A stretch of 64,000 bases of DNA, taken from positions 186,001-250,000 of the forward strand of contig CAVZOY010000002.1 of assembly GCA_963777095.1 (NCBI GenBank), written 5' to 3'. The notes below the pieces were generated by a model. That model had not been told where the DNA came from. It saw only the letters and a list, made by a program, of their open reading frames with translations, and did no database searches. This document shows, piece after piece, positions 24,784 through 33,497 of the stretch (position 1 is the stretch's first letter; every line of letters begins with the position of its first letter). Position numbers and translations under genes: made by a program. Source of the DNA: CAVZOY01 sp963777095 (GTDB lineage Bacteria; Actinomycetota; Actinomycetes; Mycobacteriales; Geodermatophilaceae).

Positions 24784-27000
24784 ATGTTCGAGGCACTCGG
24801 GCGGGTGACCTACCGCCGGCGGCGCTGGGTCGTCGCCGTGGCGGTGGGCTTCCTGGTCTTCGCCGGCGTCTGGGGCACGCAGGTGTTCGGAGCGCTGCAG
24901 GGCGGCGGCTTCGAGGACCCGGACGCCGAGAGCAGCCGCGCCGCCGAGGTGGCGGTCCGCGAGCTCGGGCGCGAAGGCACCGACGTCGTCGTCCTCTACT
25001 CGAGCGACGAGCTGACCGTCGACGACCCGGCGTTCGCCGACGCGGTCACCGGGACCCTCACCGCGCTCCCCGACGACCTGGTCGACCGGGTGACGACCTT
25101 CTACGACACCGGCGCCGAGGCCTTCGTCAGCGAGGACCGGTCGTCGACCTTCGCCGTCCTCACCCTGGCCGGGGACGGCGATGCGCGCGCCGACGCCCTC
25201 GACGCGATCGCCGCCGATCTCGACGCGCCGGGGCTGACCACCCAGGTCGGCGGACCGCTGGCGATCGACCGGGACATCAACGAGCGGGTGAGCAGCGACA
25301 TCGCCCGCGCCGAGACCATCTCGATGCCGATCCTGCTGGTCCTGCTCGTCGTCATCTTCGGCAGCGTCGCCGCGGCCAGCCTGCCGCTGGCCATCGGCGT
25401 CACGGCGATCCTCGGCGCGTTCACCGCGCTGCGCGCGCTCACCTACGCCACCGAGGTCTCGATCTTCGCGGTCAACCTGGTCACCATCCTGGGCCTGGGA
25501 CTGGCGATCGACTACGGCCTGTTCATGGTCAGCCGGTTCCGGGAGGAGATCCGCCGGCGCTCGTCGGTCGAGGACGCCGTCGCCGCCACCATGGCCACCG
25601 CCGGGCGCACCGTCGCGGTCTCCGGCGTCACCGTCGCCGTGAGCCTCGCCGGGCTGCTGATCTTTCCGCAGGTGTTCCTGCGCTCGATGGGCTTCGGCGG
25701 TGTCGCCGCGGTGCTGATCGCGATGGGCGCCGCCCTCACCCTGCTCCCGGCGCTGCTGGGCATGCTCGGCCCCAAGGTCGACGCGCTCTCGGTACGACCG
25801 CTCTTCCGACGACTGTTCCGCCGGCCGCCGCCGGCGGCGGCCACTTCGGACGCGCAGGGCGCCTGGTACCGCATCGCCCAGGCGGTGATGCGCCGTCCGA
25901 TCGTCATCACGGTGGCGACGGTCGCCGTCCTCCTCGCGCTCGCCGCACCGTTCCTGCGGGCGCAGTTCGGCGGCATCGACGAGCGGGTGCTGCCCGCCGG
26001 CACGGAGAGCCGGGTGGTCACCGAGACCATCGACGCCGCGTTCCCGTCGGACGTCGACACCCCCATCACCGCGGTCGTCTCGCTGCCCGACGCCGCGGAC
26101 TCGCCGGCGGGCGGCCAGGCCCTCCAGGCCTACGTGACGGACGTCGCCGCGCTCCCCGGCGTCGACGGCGTCGAGGTGACCGGTGCGAGCGGCAACACCG
26201 CGCGGGTGGCCGTGGCCTACGAGGGCGACCCGATCGGCGGGGAGGCGCAGGACCTCGTGGCCGACGTCCGCGCGGTGCCGGCCCCGGACGGCGGCGAGGT
26301 GCTCGTCGGCGGACAGACCGCGACGCTGGTCGACCTGCTCGACAGCCTCGGCGACCTGCTGCCCTGGATGGCGCTGATGGTGGTCGCGGCGACGTTCGTC
26401 CTGCTGTTCCTTGCGTTCGGCTCGGTCGTGCTGCCGGTCAAGGCGCTGGTCATGAACGTGCTGTCGCTCGGCGCGTCGTTCGGCGCGCTGGTGTGGATCT
26501 TCCAGGACGGCAACCTCTCCGGGTTCCTGGGCTTCACGCCGACCGGCACGGTCGAGGCGACCCAGCCGATCCTGGTGCTGGCGATCATCTTCGGGCTGTC
26601 GATGGACTACGAGGTCTTCCTCATGTCCCGCATCCGCGAGCAGTACGACCTGACCGGCGACAACACCACGGCGGTCGCGACCGGCCTGCAGCGCACCGGC
26701 GGCATCATCACCAGTGCCGCGTTGCTCCTGATCGTCGTGATCGGGGCGTTCTCGCTGTCGGGCATCACGTTCATCAAGATGATCGGTGTCGCGATGATCA
26801 TCGCGATCGTGGTCGACGCGACCGTGGTGCGGCTGCTGCTGGTGCCCGCCACCATGCGGCTGCTCGGGCGGGCCAACTGGTGGGCGCCGGGGCCGCTGGG
26901 CCGGCTGTACGCGCGGTACGGGATCAAGGAGTCCGACGGCGACGGTGCTCCGACGCCGTCGACCCCGGCAGCTGAGCCGGTGCTCAGCGGCTCCCGCTAG
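24784..27000 (+). CDS. MMPL family transporter (RND-type)
   Basis: 738 residues from an ATG with GGAGG at 24775-24779. Two repeats each contain one large external domain followed by a membrane bundle. GLGLAIDYGLFMVSRFREEIRRR in the first half and GLSMDYEVFLMSRIREQYD in the second are the MMPL hallmark, including the Asp-Tyr pairs that carry protons. VSGVTVAVSLAGLLIFPQVF and later repeats complete 12 membrane segments. Such proteins export lipids or drugs in actinobacteria using the proton gradient. Control by the divergent TetR is likely. The substrate is unknown. Confidence 0.95.
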   Translation: MFEALGRVTYRRRRWVVAVAVGFLVFAGVWGTQVFGALQGGGFEDPDAESSRAAEVAVRELGREGTDVVVLYSSDELTVDDPAFADAVTGTLTALPDDLVDRVTTFYDTGAEAFVSEDRSSTFAVLTLAGDGDARADALDAIAADLDAPGLTTQVGGPLAIDRDINERVSSDIARAETISMPILLVLLVVIFGSVAAASLPLAIGVTAILGAFTALRALTYATEVSIFAVNLVTILGLGLAIDYGLFMVSRFREEIRRRSSVEDAVAATMATAGRTVAVSGVTVAVSLAGLLIFPQVFLRSMGFGGVAAVLIAMGAALTLLPALLGMLGPKVDALSVRPLFRRLFRRPPPAAATSDAQGAWYRIAQAVMRRPIVITVATVAVLLALAAPFLRAQFGGIDERVLPAGTESRVVTETIDAAFPSDVDTPITAVVSLPDAADSPAGGQALQAYVTDVAALPGVDGVEVTGASGNTARVAVAYEGDPIGGEAQDLVADVRAVPAPDGGEVLVGGQTATLVDLLDSLGDLLPWMALMVVAATFVLLFLAFGSVVLPVKALVMNVLSLGASFGALVWIFQDGNLSGFLGFTPTGTVEATQPILVLAIIFGLSMDYEVFLMSRIREQYDLTGDNTTAVATGLQRTGGIITSAALLLIVVIGAFSLSGITFIKMIGVAMIIAIVVDATVVRLLLVPATMRLLGRANWWAPGPLGRLYARYGIKESDGDGAPTPSTPAAEPVLSGSR

Positions 27001-27012
27001 CCCGCGCGACGA

Positions 27013-27050
27013 CGACGTCCGGGCACCCGCAACGGGGTGCCCGGACGTCG
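27013..27050 (+). terminator. Hairpin terminator after the MMPL gene
   Basis: Perfect 16-bp arms CGACGTCCGGGCACCC (27013-27028) and GGGTGCCCGGACGTCG (27035-27050) with a 6-nt loop, 12 bases after the stop. Confidence 0.85.
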
Positions 27051-27085
27051 GCGTCTGCGGAGGGCGGCAGCCGCGGCCGCGCGGG

Positions 27086-27271
27086 TCAGGAGGCGGCCAC
27101 CGCCGGCACGCCGCGGATGCCGAGGCGCAGCACCGGCTGGGTCTCGTCCATGGCGCGCCGTGGGACGACGCGGACGGGTCGGGTGATCGCGGTGGAGAAC
27201 GGCAACCGCCGTCCGCACCCGACGCAGAAACGGCCGCGCTGCTCGACCGCGGTGCAGTGCGCACACGTCAT
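27086..27271 (-). CDS. Small zinc-ribbon protein
   Basis: 61 residues from the ATG at 27271, with AGGAGG seven bases upstream, a strong site that supports translation. The N-terminus has two CxxC pairs, CAHC and CVGC, spaced as in a zinc ribbon (residues 3-6 and 16-19). A basic stretch TRPVRVVPRRA follows. No enzyme domain is attached. It may bind a nucleic acid or protein partner, but nothing in the context shows which. Confidence 0.65.
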   Translation of the reverse strand: MTCAHCTAVEQRGRFCVGCGRRLPFSTAITRPVRVVPRRAMDETQPVLRLGIRGVPAVAAS

Positions 27272-27432
27272 GTCGGACCTCCTGTGGCCTGGTCGCCCCG
27301 TCCGAACGGCTCCTGGCGGAGCACCCGGGGCGAGTTGGGGGGACCATGCCAGATCGACGGCCCCGCCGCAGGCCGAAAAGGGCAGGTGGGACGAGTCGTC
27401 ACACATCCGTCATCCCGCGCGTCCCACTGGCA

Positions 27433-28341
27433 TCAGTGGGCCAGCACGGCGGCGGGATTCCTGATGGTGAGGATGTCGAACTCCTCGTCCGTCAGCCCGA
27501 GCGACATCAGTACGGCCCGGAAGCCGGTCAGGACGTGGGAGTAGCCGAGACCGCCGAATGCCGCCAGATCGCTCCGGAAGCACCGGTCGCTGGATATCAA
27601 CAGCCGGTCGATCCAGCCCTCCTTGATCAGGGACATCAACGCCGACGCCCGTCGGTGGTCGGGATTCATGTGCCGGCGCCCAGCCGTGTCGAACTGCACC
27701 CACGCTCCCCGGTCGAGGAGTTCCCGGTGGTAGCCCGGGTCCAGGTGGGAGTCGCAGTGGCCGATGACGACCTTCGCGAGATCGACGCGTTCCTCCTCCA
27801 GGACGTCGAGCTGTGCTGAGCCCACCGGATGCATCGATGCGTGCGTCGTCAAGGCGGCACCGGTGACCGCTGCCGCCCTGCCGGCGGCGCGCAACACCCG
27901 CTCCTCGACGGCCGTGAGGTAGCCGCCGTCGCACCCGATCTCACCGATGACGCCTGCGCGGACGCCGAGCACTCCCTCCGTCAACTCGGCGACCATCGCC
28001 TCCGCGAGCGCCGCAGTCGGCGTCCTGTCCAGGTGCTCCGGGTAGAAGGCGCGCCGGTACCAGCCGGCACCCATGACGACGTGCACACCGGAACGCCGGC
28101 TGATGTCCTGCAGCCGGCCCGGATCCCGGCCGAGATCGGGCGGGGTGACCTCGACGACGGCGCGCCCTCCGGCGGACCGGAAGAGATCCAGCTCGTCGAC
28201 GGCGAGCTCGACCTCGTTGAGCACGTGGTCGAGGTCGCCCGTGACCGGCGAGAAATCGCACACCAGGTGCTCGTGCGGCAGGCAGCGGCCGAGCTCCTCG
28301 GCCGGGATCTCGCCGAGGACCGTCGTCACCTTCCCGGTCAC
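27433..28341 (-). CDS. Phosphotriesterase family metal hydrolase
   Basis: 302 residues from the GTG at 28341, which overlaps the M20 stop by four bases. The amidohydrolase-fold metal ligands are visible: the HxH pair in LPHEHLVCDF (H23, H25), a bridging acid in GVIGEIGCDG (Glu in place of the carboxylated Lys of classical phosphotriesterase, as in the E. coli Php protein), later His residues in TTHASMHP and GHCDSHLD, and Asp in SSDRC. Relatives hydrolyse lactones, phosphoesters or amides. It is the last gene of the LacI-linked operon and probably opens a ring or ester intermediate there. Confidence 0.85.
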   Translation of the reverse strand: MTGKVTTVLGEIPAEELGRCLPHEHLVCDFSPVTGDLDHVLNEVELAVDELDLFRSAGGRAVVEVTPPDLGRDPGRLQDISRRSGVHVVMGAGWYRRAFYPEHLDRTPTAALAEAMVAELTEGVLGVRAGVIGEIGCDGGYLTAVEERVLRAAGRAAAVTGAALTTHASMHPVGSAQLDVLEEERVDLAKVVIGHCDSHLDPGYHRELLDRGAWVQFDTAGRRHMNPDHRRASALMSLIKEGWIDRLLISSDRCFRSDLAAFGGLGYSHVLTGFRAVLMSLGLTDEEFDILTIRNPAAVLAH

Positions 28342-29535
28342 GGAGGGCCAGCACAGAGGACGTCGGCGAGCACGTCCGGCTGACGCGTCGAGCGAGTCCA
28401 GGTCGACCCACTCGCCCGGCCCGTAGAAGCCTCCGCCGCGGGCGCCCAGGCCCACAGCGGGAACGCCGAGCACCCGCATCGGGAAACGGATGTCGCTCGC
28501 GCTGTGCCAGCTGTACTCGCTGGGCCGGCGGCCGGTGTTGCGCGGCGACGACCTCGGCCACCGATCGGGCGAAGGGGGTGTCGGCGCAGGCGGCCGGATT
28601 GGCGCGCACGCCGACGGCCTCGACGGTCGGTAGGATGGTCGCGCTCCCAGTCGTCTCCGCCGGCGATCCGCTCCCGCACGGCCGCGACGACGTCGTCGAC
28701 GGTGCCGTCGGAGAACCAGCACGACACGTCGATCTCGGCACGGCCGGGCACCTCGTACGGCGACGCCCCCGGCCCGCAACCCGGTGACGCTCCACACCCG
28801 GCTCTCGTCGCGCCACTCCCCCACGGCCGCGGCCAGTCGAGCCGCCCGATCAGCGGCGTTCCGGCCCGCATCGGGATCGGCGCTCACCGGAGTGCGCTCC
28901 TCGACCGGCTGCGGTGTGAAACCCGGGACCCCGACCCGGCAGGTGACGATGCCGCGGGAGGCGACCTTCAACTGCGTGAGCCCGGCACCGCTCTCAGCGG
29001 GGTGGCTGTACAGCGCCGCATGGACGCCGAGGGCGGCCTGGACCCCCAGGGAGCGTGCCGAGGCTGCCCCCTGCTTCCCGGCCGCGAACAGCACCCGCGG
29101 TCGCCACCCGGTCCCGCCGCGTTCCTGCCACTCCCGGACGGCGCCCAGCACGGCCACGACACCGCCCTTGTCGTCGGCCGATCCGAGCCCCGCCGCTCGG
29201 TCACCCTCGACCCGCAGGTCGAACGGGTCGCTCGTCCACCCGGGGTGGACCCGTTCGGTGTCGGTGTGGGCGAACAGGAGCAGCTCGGGCCCGTCGCCGG
29301 GGAAGGCCCCGAGGAGGGCCGGCGGCTGCGGGCCCCGGACCCAGGTCGGCGGGCTGTGTTCCGGTGACCCCGCGGACGCGGACGGGCCCACCGGAACGGT
29401 GGTCGGTTCGCAGCCGAGGGCGGTGAGCTCGTCGGCGAGAAGGTCGACAACGGTGCTCGGCTCGCCGGTGACGCTGGGGCAGGCGACGAGCCGGCGCAGA
29501 GTGGCCACCAGCTCGGCACGGCGTTCAGCCGGCAT
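28338..29535 (-). pseudogene. M20 family metallopeptidase/deacylase (interrupted by four frameshifts)
   Basis: The ATG at 29535 starts a protein of ArgE/DapE type: ELLLFAHTDTERVHPGW (first metal-binding His and Asp), then GLGSADDKGGVVAVLGAV (bridging Asp). Excess bases near 28770, 28640, 28535 and 28378 shift the frame; taking them out in turn gives SPYEVPGRAEIDVSCWF, VEAVGVRANPAACADTPFA, PSEYSWHSASDIRFP and DVLADVLCAGPP with a stop at 28338, for 397 residues. The usual EE catalytic pair is not evident in the region AAGKQGAASARSLG, so substrate and activity are uncertain. It overlaps the FAD oxidase gene upstream by 11 bases. Confidence 0.75.
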
Positions 29536-30685
29536 CGCGGAGCTCCGATGTGACCAGCCGGTCGACGCCCAGGTCCGCCACGTGCACCTGGGGTGGCCCG
29601 CCGACCACCAGGTCGCGCAGCACCCGCGCCCAGAGCGGGGCGAACGTGAACGCGTAGGTCCCGCCGGCGAGAAAGAGCCCGGGCCGTCCGGGAACCTCGC
29701 CGATGACGGGCATCTCGTCCGGCGTCGCGGCGAGCGGTCCGGCCCAGGCACGCAGGAGCGGGACGTCGGTCAGGAACGGGAGCAGCCGGGCCGCCTGGGC
29801 GAGATTGCCGGTGAGCGAACGAACGCTGATCGGCGAACGCCCCGCCAGATCCAGCCGCGCGGCCGGCCACCCACCGCCGATGAGTACCTGGCCGGCGTGC
29901 ACCTGCTTGACGGACAAGCCCTCGCTCATGTGCTGCACCAGGTGCGGCAGCAGGGGCGGCAGCCGCACGGTGACGTGCATCTGGATGGCGACGGGGCTCG
30001 CCGCCACATCCACGCCGGCCAGCCGGACCACGCGCTGGATCCACGGGCCCGCAGTGACCACGACGGCGGCGGCATCCCACTCGCCGGAGGGCGTGGTCAC
30101 CCGCCAGCCGGCCCCCTGCCGCCGCAACCCGGTCACGGGGCACCCCTGGTGCAGCTGCGCCCCCGCCCGGGCCGCGGCCGCGAGGTAGGCCGGCGTGACC
30201 TTGAGCGGGTTGGCGTACCCGTCGTCGGAGCACCAGGTCGCCGCGAGCACCGTGGGCCCGAGCTGGGGCAGCGCGGCGCGGGCGGCGTCGCCGTCCAGCA
30301 GTTCGGTGCGGATCCCGTGCGCGGCCTCGTGCACGAGCTTCTCGCGCAGCTCGTGCTCGTCGTCCGCACTCTCGGCCACCATGAACCCGCCGCTGCGCCG
30401 TAGCTCCACGTCGGCGTCCAGCTCCGCGGGCACGCCATCCCACAGCCGCGAGGCGGCGGCCTGCAGCGGCAGGAACCGCACGTTGTCCAGCGGGACCGCC
30501 TGGCCGGGTCGCCGAGTGTGCACGGCTTGGATGTGCAGATTGCCGGCCGTCGTGCCGGAGCCTTCGCGATTCGCCGCGCCGCGCTCCAGCACGGCGACCG
30601 ACCGCCCCGAGACGCTCAGCGCGTGCGCAGTGGCCGCCCCGAGGATCCCGGCACCGACGACGACCACGTCCACCGTCTGTGTCAT
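29525..30685 (-). CDS. FAD-dependent D-amino-acid/opine dehydrogenase, beta subunit (HcnC/LhpB-like)
   Basis: 386 residues from the ATG at 30685, overlapping the preceding stop. The FAD-binding motif is VVVGAGILGAATAHAL (residues 8-23). The chain has the DAO fold features ANREGSGTTAGNLHIQ, LRRSGGFMVAE and the C-terminal FAD contact GLFLAGGTYAFTFAPLWARV. The next two genes encode an NAD/FAD protein with a BFD-like domain and a 2Fe-2S protein, the three-subunit layout of HcnABC, opine oxidases and cis-4-hydroxy-D-proline dehydrogenase. Oxidation of a secondary amine or D-imino acid, passing electrons to the respiratory chain, is likely. Confidence 0.8.
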   Translation of the reverse strand: MTQTVDVVVVGAGILGAATAHALSVSGRSVAVLERGAANREGSGTTAGNLHIQAVHTRRPGQAVPLDNVRFLPLQAAASRLWDGVPAELDADVELRRSGGFMVAESADDEHELREKLVHEAAHGIRTELLDGDAARAALPQLGPTVLAATWCSDDGYANPLKVTPAYLAAAARAGAQLHQGCPVTGLRRQGAGWRVTTPSGEWDAAAVVVTAGPWIQRVVRLAGVDVAASPVAIQMHVTVRLPPLLPHLVQHMSEGLSVKQVHAGQVLIGGGWPAARLDLAGRSPISVRSLTGNLAQAARLLPFLTDVPLLRAWAGPLAATPDEMPVIGEVPGRPGLFLAGGTYAFTFAPLWARVLRDLVVGGPPQVHVADLGVDRLVTSELRDAG

Positions 30686-32154
30686 CGGGGACGCCCGCCC
30701 GGCACCGCGACCGCGGACGACTCCCCAGCGGGCTCGAGCGCACCGTTTCCGGAGGGGTCGCCGACCGCTGGGGCGGCCGCGGAATCGGCGGGTGCGGACG
30801 GCGGGGCCTGCCCGGACGCCGCGGCGGCGAGGACGCCGATGCGCACCGGGCGGACCGGAACCCGGGCCGGGAAGGCATCGCGCCGGGCGGCAAGGCCGAG
30901 CGCGGCGAGCGCCGGCAGGCACTGCCGGCCCTGGCACGGACCCATGCCCAGGCGCGTGGCCTGTTTGAGCGCGTCGGGGTCGGCGGTGCCGGCCGCTCGC
31001 ACCTCGGCCACCCGCACCGCCTCGCACCGGCAGGCGATGGCGTCGTCGTCGAGCACCGTGGGAGCCGGGGCCGGGCCGAAGCGGGCGAGTGTCCACGCCG
31101 CTTCGCGCGTGGCCCTCCGAACGGCGCGGAGGGCGGCCTCCTCGTGGTCGCTCGAGACCTGCTGGCCCAGCCGACGGGCGGCCACGATCGCGGCGAGCGC
31201 CCCGCGGCGCAGCGCCACCTCGACCCCGGCGACGCCGGCCACCTCCCCGGCCACCAGGACGTCGTCGCGGTCGGTCGTACCGCGCTCGTCAGCGTGCACG
31301 CGACGGTCGCCGCTGAGCGGGTCGAGGCTGACGGCGCAGCCGAGCAGACCGGCGAGCTCGCTGTTGGGCCGGAACCCCCAGCCGAGGGCAACCGCGTCGA
31401 CCGGCACCCGACGGCGACCGCGCGGTCCCTCGACGGTGACCGCCTCGACGCGCTCGGCGCCGTGCACCGCCACCACCTGGGAGCCCTGCCGAACGGGCAC
31501 GCGTGCCGCTGCCAGGCGAGCCCGGTGCCCGGCGAACTGAGCGAGCCGCCGGGGGTGCTGCACGCCGCGCAGGCTGGCGGCATCCGGACGGTACGGGTGC
31601 CCCGCCTCGAGCACGGCCACCACATCGACGCCGACGTCCACGAGCGCCACGGCCACCTGCAGGAGGAAGGGGCCGCTGCCGGCGACCACGACCCGGCGCC
31701 CCACGGGCACGCGGTCGATGGTCGCCAGGTGCAGTGCCAGTCCCGGCGTAACGACGCCGGGCAGCTCCCAGCCTGGCACCGGGAGCACGCGCTCGTGCGC
31801 CCCGGTCGCGAGCACGACCACCCGTCCCACCACGCTCCCCGGCGCGTCGTCCCGCGCGGTCAGCAGCGTGCGGCCGTCATCGTCCACGCCCCAGACCAGG
31901 GTGCGCGTACGGACGTCGACGCCTGCCGCACGTACCTCTGCCGCCAGCTCCGTGCCGCGGGGGCGGACGTCGCCGGCCTGGGCGAGCACCGCGCCGGAGC
32001 GCCGTTTGAAGTACTGCCCCCCGAGATCGGCCTGCTCGTCGACCAGGATGGTGCGTGCACCGGCCCGCGCGAGATCGCGGGCAGCCACCATGCCCGCCGG
32101 GCCACCGCCGACGACGACGGCGTCGACCTCCTGGGCTCGGTCATCGACGCTCAT
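30682..32154 (-). CDS. FAD/NAD(P)-binding oxidoreductase, alpha subunit (HcnB/OoxA/LhpE-like)
   Basis: 490 residues from the ATG at 32154; its end overlaps the beta gene by four bases. The first dinucleotide motif is VVVGGGPAGMVAARDL, the second RRVVVAGSGPFLLQVAVAL. The C-terminal section has ACRCEAVRVAEV and then TRLGMGPCQGRQC, the four Cys of a BFD-like [2Fe-2S] domain. This matches the large subunit of heteromeric opine oxidases and D-hydroxyproline dehydrogenases. A proline-rich tail of about 40 residues is extra. It would shuttle electrons between subunits. Confidence 0.8.
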   Translation of the reverse strand: MSVDDRAQEVDAVVVGGGPAGMVAARDLARAGARTILVDEQADLGGQYFKRRSGAVLAQAGDVRPRGTELAAEVRAAGVDVRTRTLVWGVDDDGRTLLTARDDAPGSVVGRVVVLATGAHERVLPVPGWELPGVVTPGLALHLATIDRVPVGRRVVVAGSGPFLLQVAVALVDVGVDVVAVLEAGHPYRPDAASLRGVQHPRRLAQFAGHRARLAAARVPVRQGSQVVAVHGAERVEAVTVEGPRGRRRVPVDAVALGWGFRPNSELAGLLGCAVSLDPLSGDRRVHADERGTTDRDDVLVAGEVAGVAGVEVALRRGALAAIVAARRLGQQVSSDHEEAALRAVRRATREAAWTLARFGPAPAPTVLDDDAIACRCEAVRVAEVRAAGTADPDALKQATRLGMGPCQGRQCLPALAALGLAARRDAFPARVPVRPVRIGVLAAAASGQAPPSAPADSAAAPAVGDPSGNGALEPAGESSAVAVPGGRPR

Positions 32155-32440
32155 GCACCCTCCCCCTGCCGGCCGCCGTGCGCACGCGCATGCCGGCCTC
32201 GACCTCCAACCCGCACGCCCGTACGCGCCGACCGTTCGCGACCACCTCGCACGCCTGGCAGGTCCCCATCCCGCAGATGCCGGCCTCGGGTCGCGCCGTG
32301 ACGGGGTGGCGCCGCTGCGCCCACGACCCTGCGGCGATCAGCACTCCCAGCAGGCTCTGCCCCGAGACCGCCGTCACCGTCCGTCCGTCCACCTCGAGCC
32401 GGAGGTCGGGTCGCAGGACCCGGCGGGACGACCGTCTCAC
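32141..32440 (-). CDS. (2Fe-2S)-binding gamma subunit (HcnA/LhpF-like)
   Basis: 99 residues from the GTG at 32440. The plant-type ferredoxin-like cluster is GICGMGTCQACEV with a fourth Cys in VRACGLEV, the spacing of the small subunit of HcnABC and opine oxidases. Its stop overlaps the alpha subunit gene by 14 bases, and its start overlaps the DHDPS-family gene by four, so the three subunits and the aldolase-fold enzyme are translated together. Confidence 0.85.
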   Translation of the reverse strand: MRRSSRRVLRPDLRLEVDGRTVTAVSGQSLLGVLIAAGSWAQRRHPVTARPEAGICGMGTCQACEVVANGRRVRACGLEVEAGMRVRTAAGRGRVHERR

Positions 32441-33423
32441 CGCGGCACCGGCCAGCCGTCCCGCTCACGCGGATCGGGTCCTCGTGCGGCCAGGGCGTCG
32501 ACGAGCCCGCTGGCCTCCAGTGCGTCGGCGAGTCCCCGGAGCCGGTCCGGGTCGGTCAGCTCGACGAGCGGTTCGCGCACGCACCCCCCGGGCTGGCCGA
32601 GCAGTCGCATCGCGGCCTTCAACTGAGCCGTCGGCGACGCGAACCGTCCGGAGTAGTCCGGGTGCACGAGGCGCGAGGTCAAGGCGGTGTACCGGGCGGC
32701 GTGCGCCCGGGCCGCCTCGAAGTCTTCCGCCCAGACCGCTTCGTAGAAGGGCACCGCGAACGGCGCGCCGATGCCCCCGCCGTCGATCGAGCCGTCGCCG
32801 CCGATCTCCCGCAGCGCGGCGAGACCGCGGCGGTAGACGAACCGGTTGAACACCCGCACGGTGCCGGCGAGGCGTTCCGTGGTGTCCAGGGCCTTGCCCT
32901 CGTCGCCGCTGCTCTCCTTCACCGCGACCACCGCGTCGAGCTCGCACAGCCGCTCGAGCAGGTCGACGGACATGTCGACCGCGGTGCCGCGGGGCCAGTT
33001 GTAGACCATGAGGGGAAGGTCGGTCGCCCCGGCGACGTAGCGGTAGTAGGCGACGATCTCGTCGTCGGCGGGGTGCACGTACGGCGGCGGGGTCGTCAGG
33101 ACGCCGTCCGCACCGGCGGCGGCGACCTCCACCGCCAGCGCGGCGGACTCCCGAGCGGTGAACGCGCCCACGCCGACGACCACGGGCACCCGCCCCGCGA
33201 CCGCGTCGACCGCCGCCCGGGCCAGCTCGGCGCGCTCGGCCGGGGTCTGCGAGAACCACTCCCCTGTCGTCCCGTTGACGAGCACGCCGTGCACGCCCTG
33301 ACCGACGTAGAGGTCGAGCAGCTCGCGCCATGCATCGAGGTCCAGCGCGCCGTCCGGCGTGAACGGGGTCGGGGCGGCGGGCCAGTAGCCGCGCCAGACG
33401 ACGGTCGCAGCCGATGCGGCCAT
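32437..33423 (-). CDS. Dihydrodipicolinate synthase family protein (candidate HypD-type deaminase)
   Basis: 328 residues; the ATG at 33423 has AGGAGG seven bases upstream. The class I aldolase fold is clear: GVLVNGTTGEWFSQT, PLMVYNWPR with the catalytic Tyr, and VVAVKESSGDEG with the Schiff-base Lys. The family includes DapA, N-acetylneuraminate lyase and the pyrroline-4-hydroxy-2-carboxylate deaminase of hydroxyproline breakdown. It is the first gene of the operon, adjacent to a three-subunit D-hydroxyproline-type dehydrogenase, which favours the deaminase. It is divergent from the LacI gene. Confidence 0.8.
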   Translation of the reverse strand: MAASAATVVWRGYWPAAPTPFTPDGALDLDAWRELLDLYVGQGVHGVLVNGTTGEWFSQTPAERAELARAAVDAVAGRVPVVVGVGAFTARESAALAVEVAAAGADGVLTTPPPYVHPADDEIVAYYRYVAGATDLPLMVYNWPRGTAVDMSVDLLERLCELDAVVAVKESSGDEGKALDTTERLAGTVRVFNRFVYRRGLAALREIGGDGSIDGGGIGAPFAVPFYEAVWAEDFEAARAHAARYTALTSRLVHPDYSGRFASPTAQLKAAMRLLGQPGGCVREPLVELTDPDRLRGLADALEASGLVDALAARGPDPRERDGWPVPR

Positions 33424-33463
33424 GCGGTGTCCTCCTGTGGGGGTGTGTCCTGTATTTGTCATG

Positions 33464-33480
33464 AAATCGTTCCCACGATT
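33464..33480. promoter_or_regulatory. Candidate LacI operator between the DHDPS-family gene and lacI
   Basis: AATCGT (33465-33470) and ACGATT (33475-33480) form an inverted repeat around TCCC. On the minus strand the site reads CGTGGGAACGATT, identical over 13 bases to the site at 44952-44967 and similar to the palindrome at 46874-46885. It lies 41 bp before the left gene and 17 bp before the LacI start, suitable for repression of both. Confidence 0.7.
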
Positions 33481-33497
33481 CGCGATAGGGTCGGTGC

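Noticed and set aside
24748..27264. 838-codon minus-strand open frame
   Set aside because: Opposite the MMPL gene; composition dominated by Arg, Asp, Gln and His with no family match. Shadow frame.
33424..33497. Additional promoter elements for lacI
   Set aside because: No convincing -35/-10 pair could be placed beside the operator in so short a gap.
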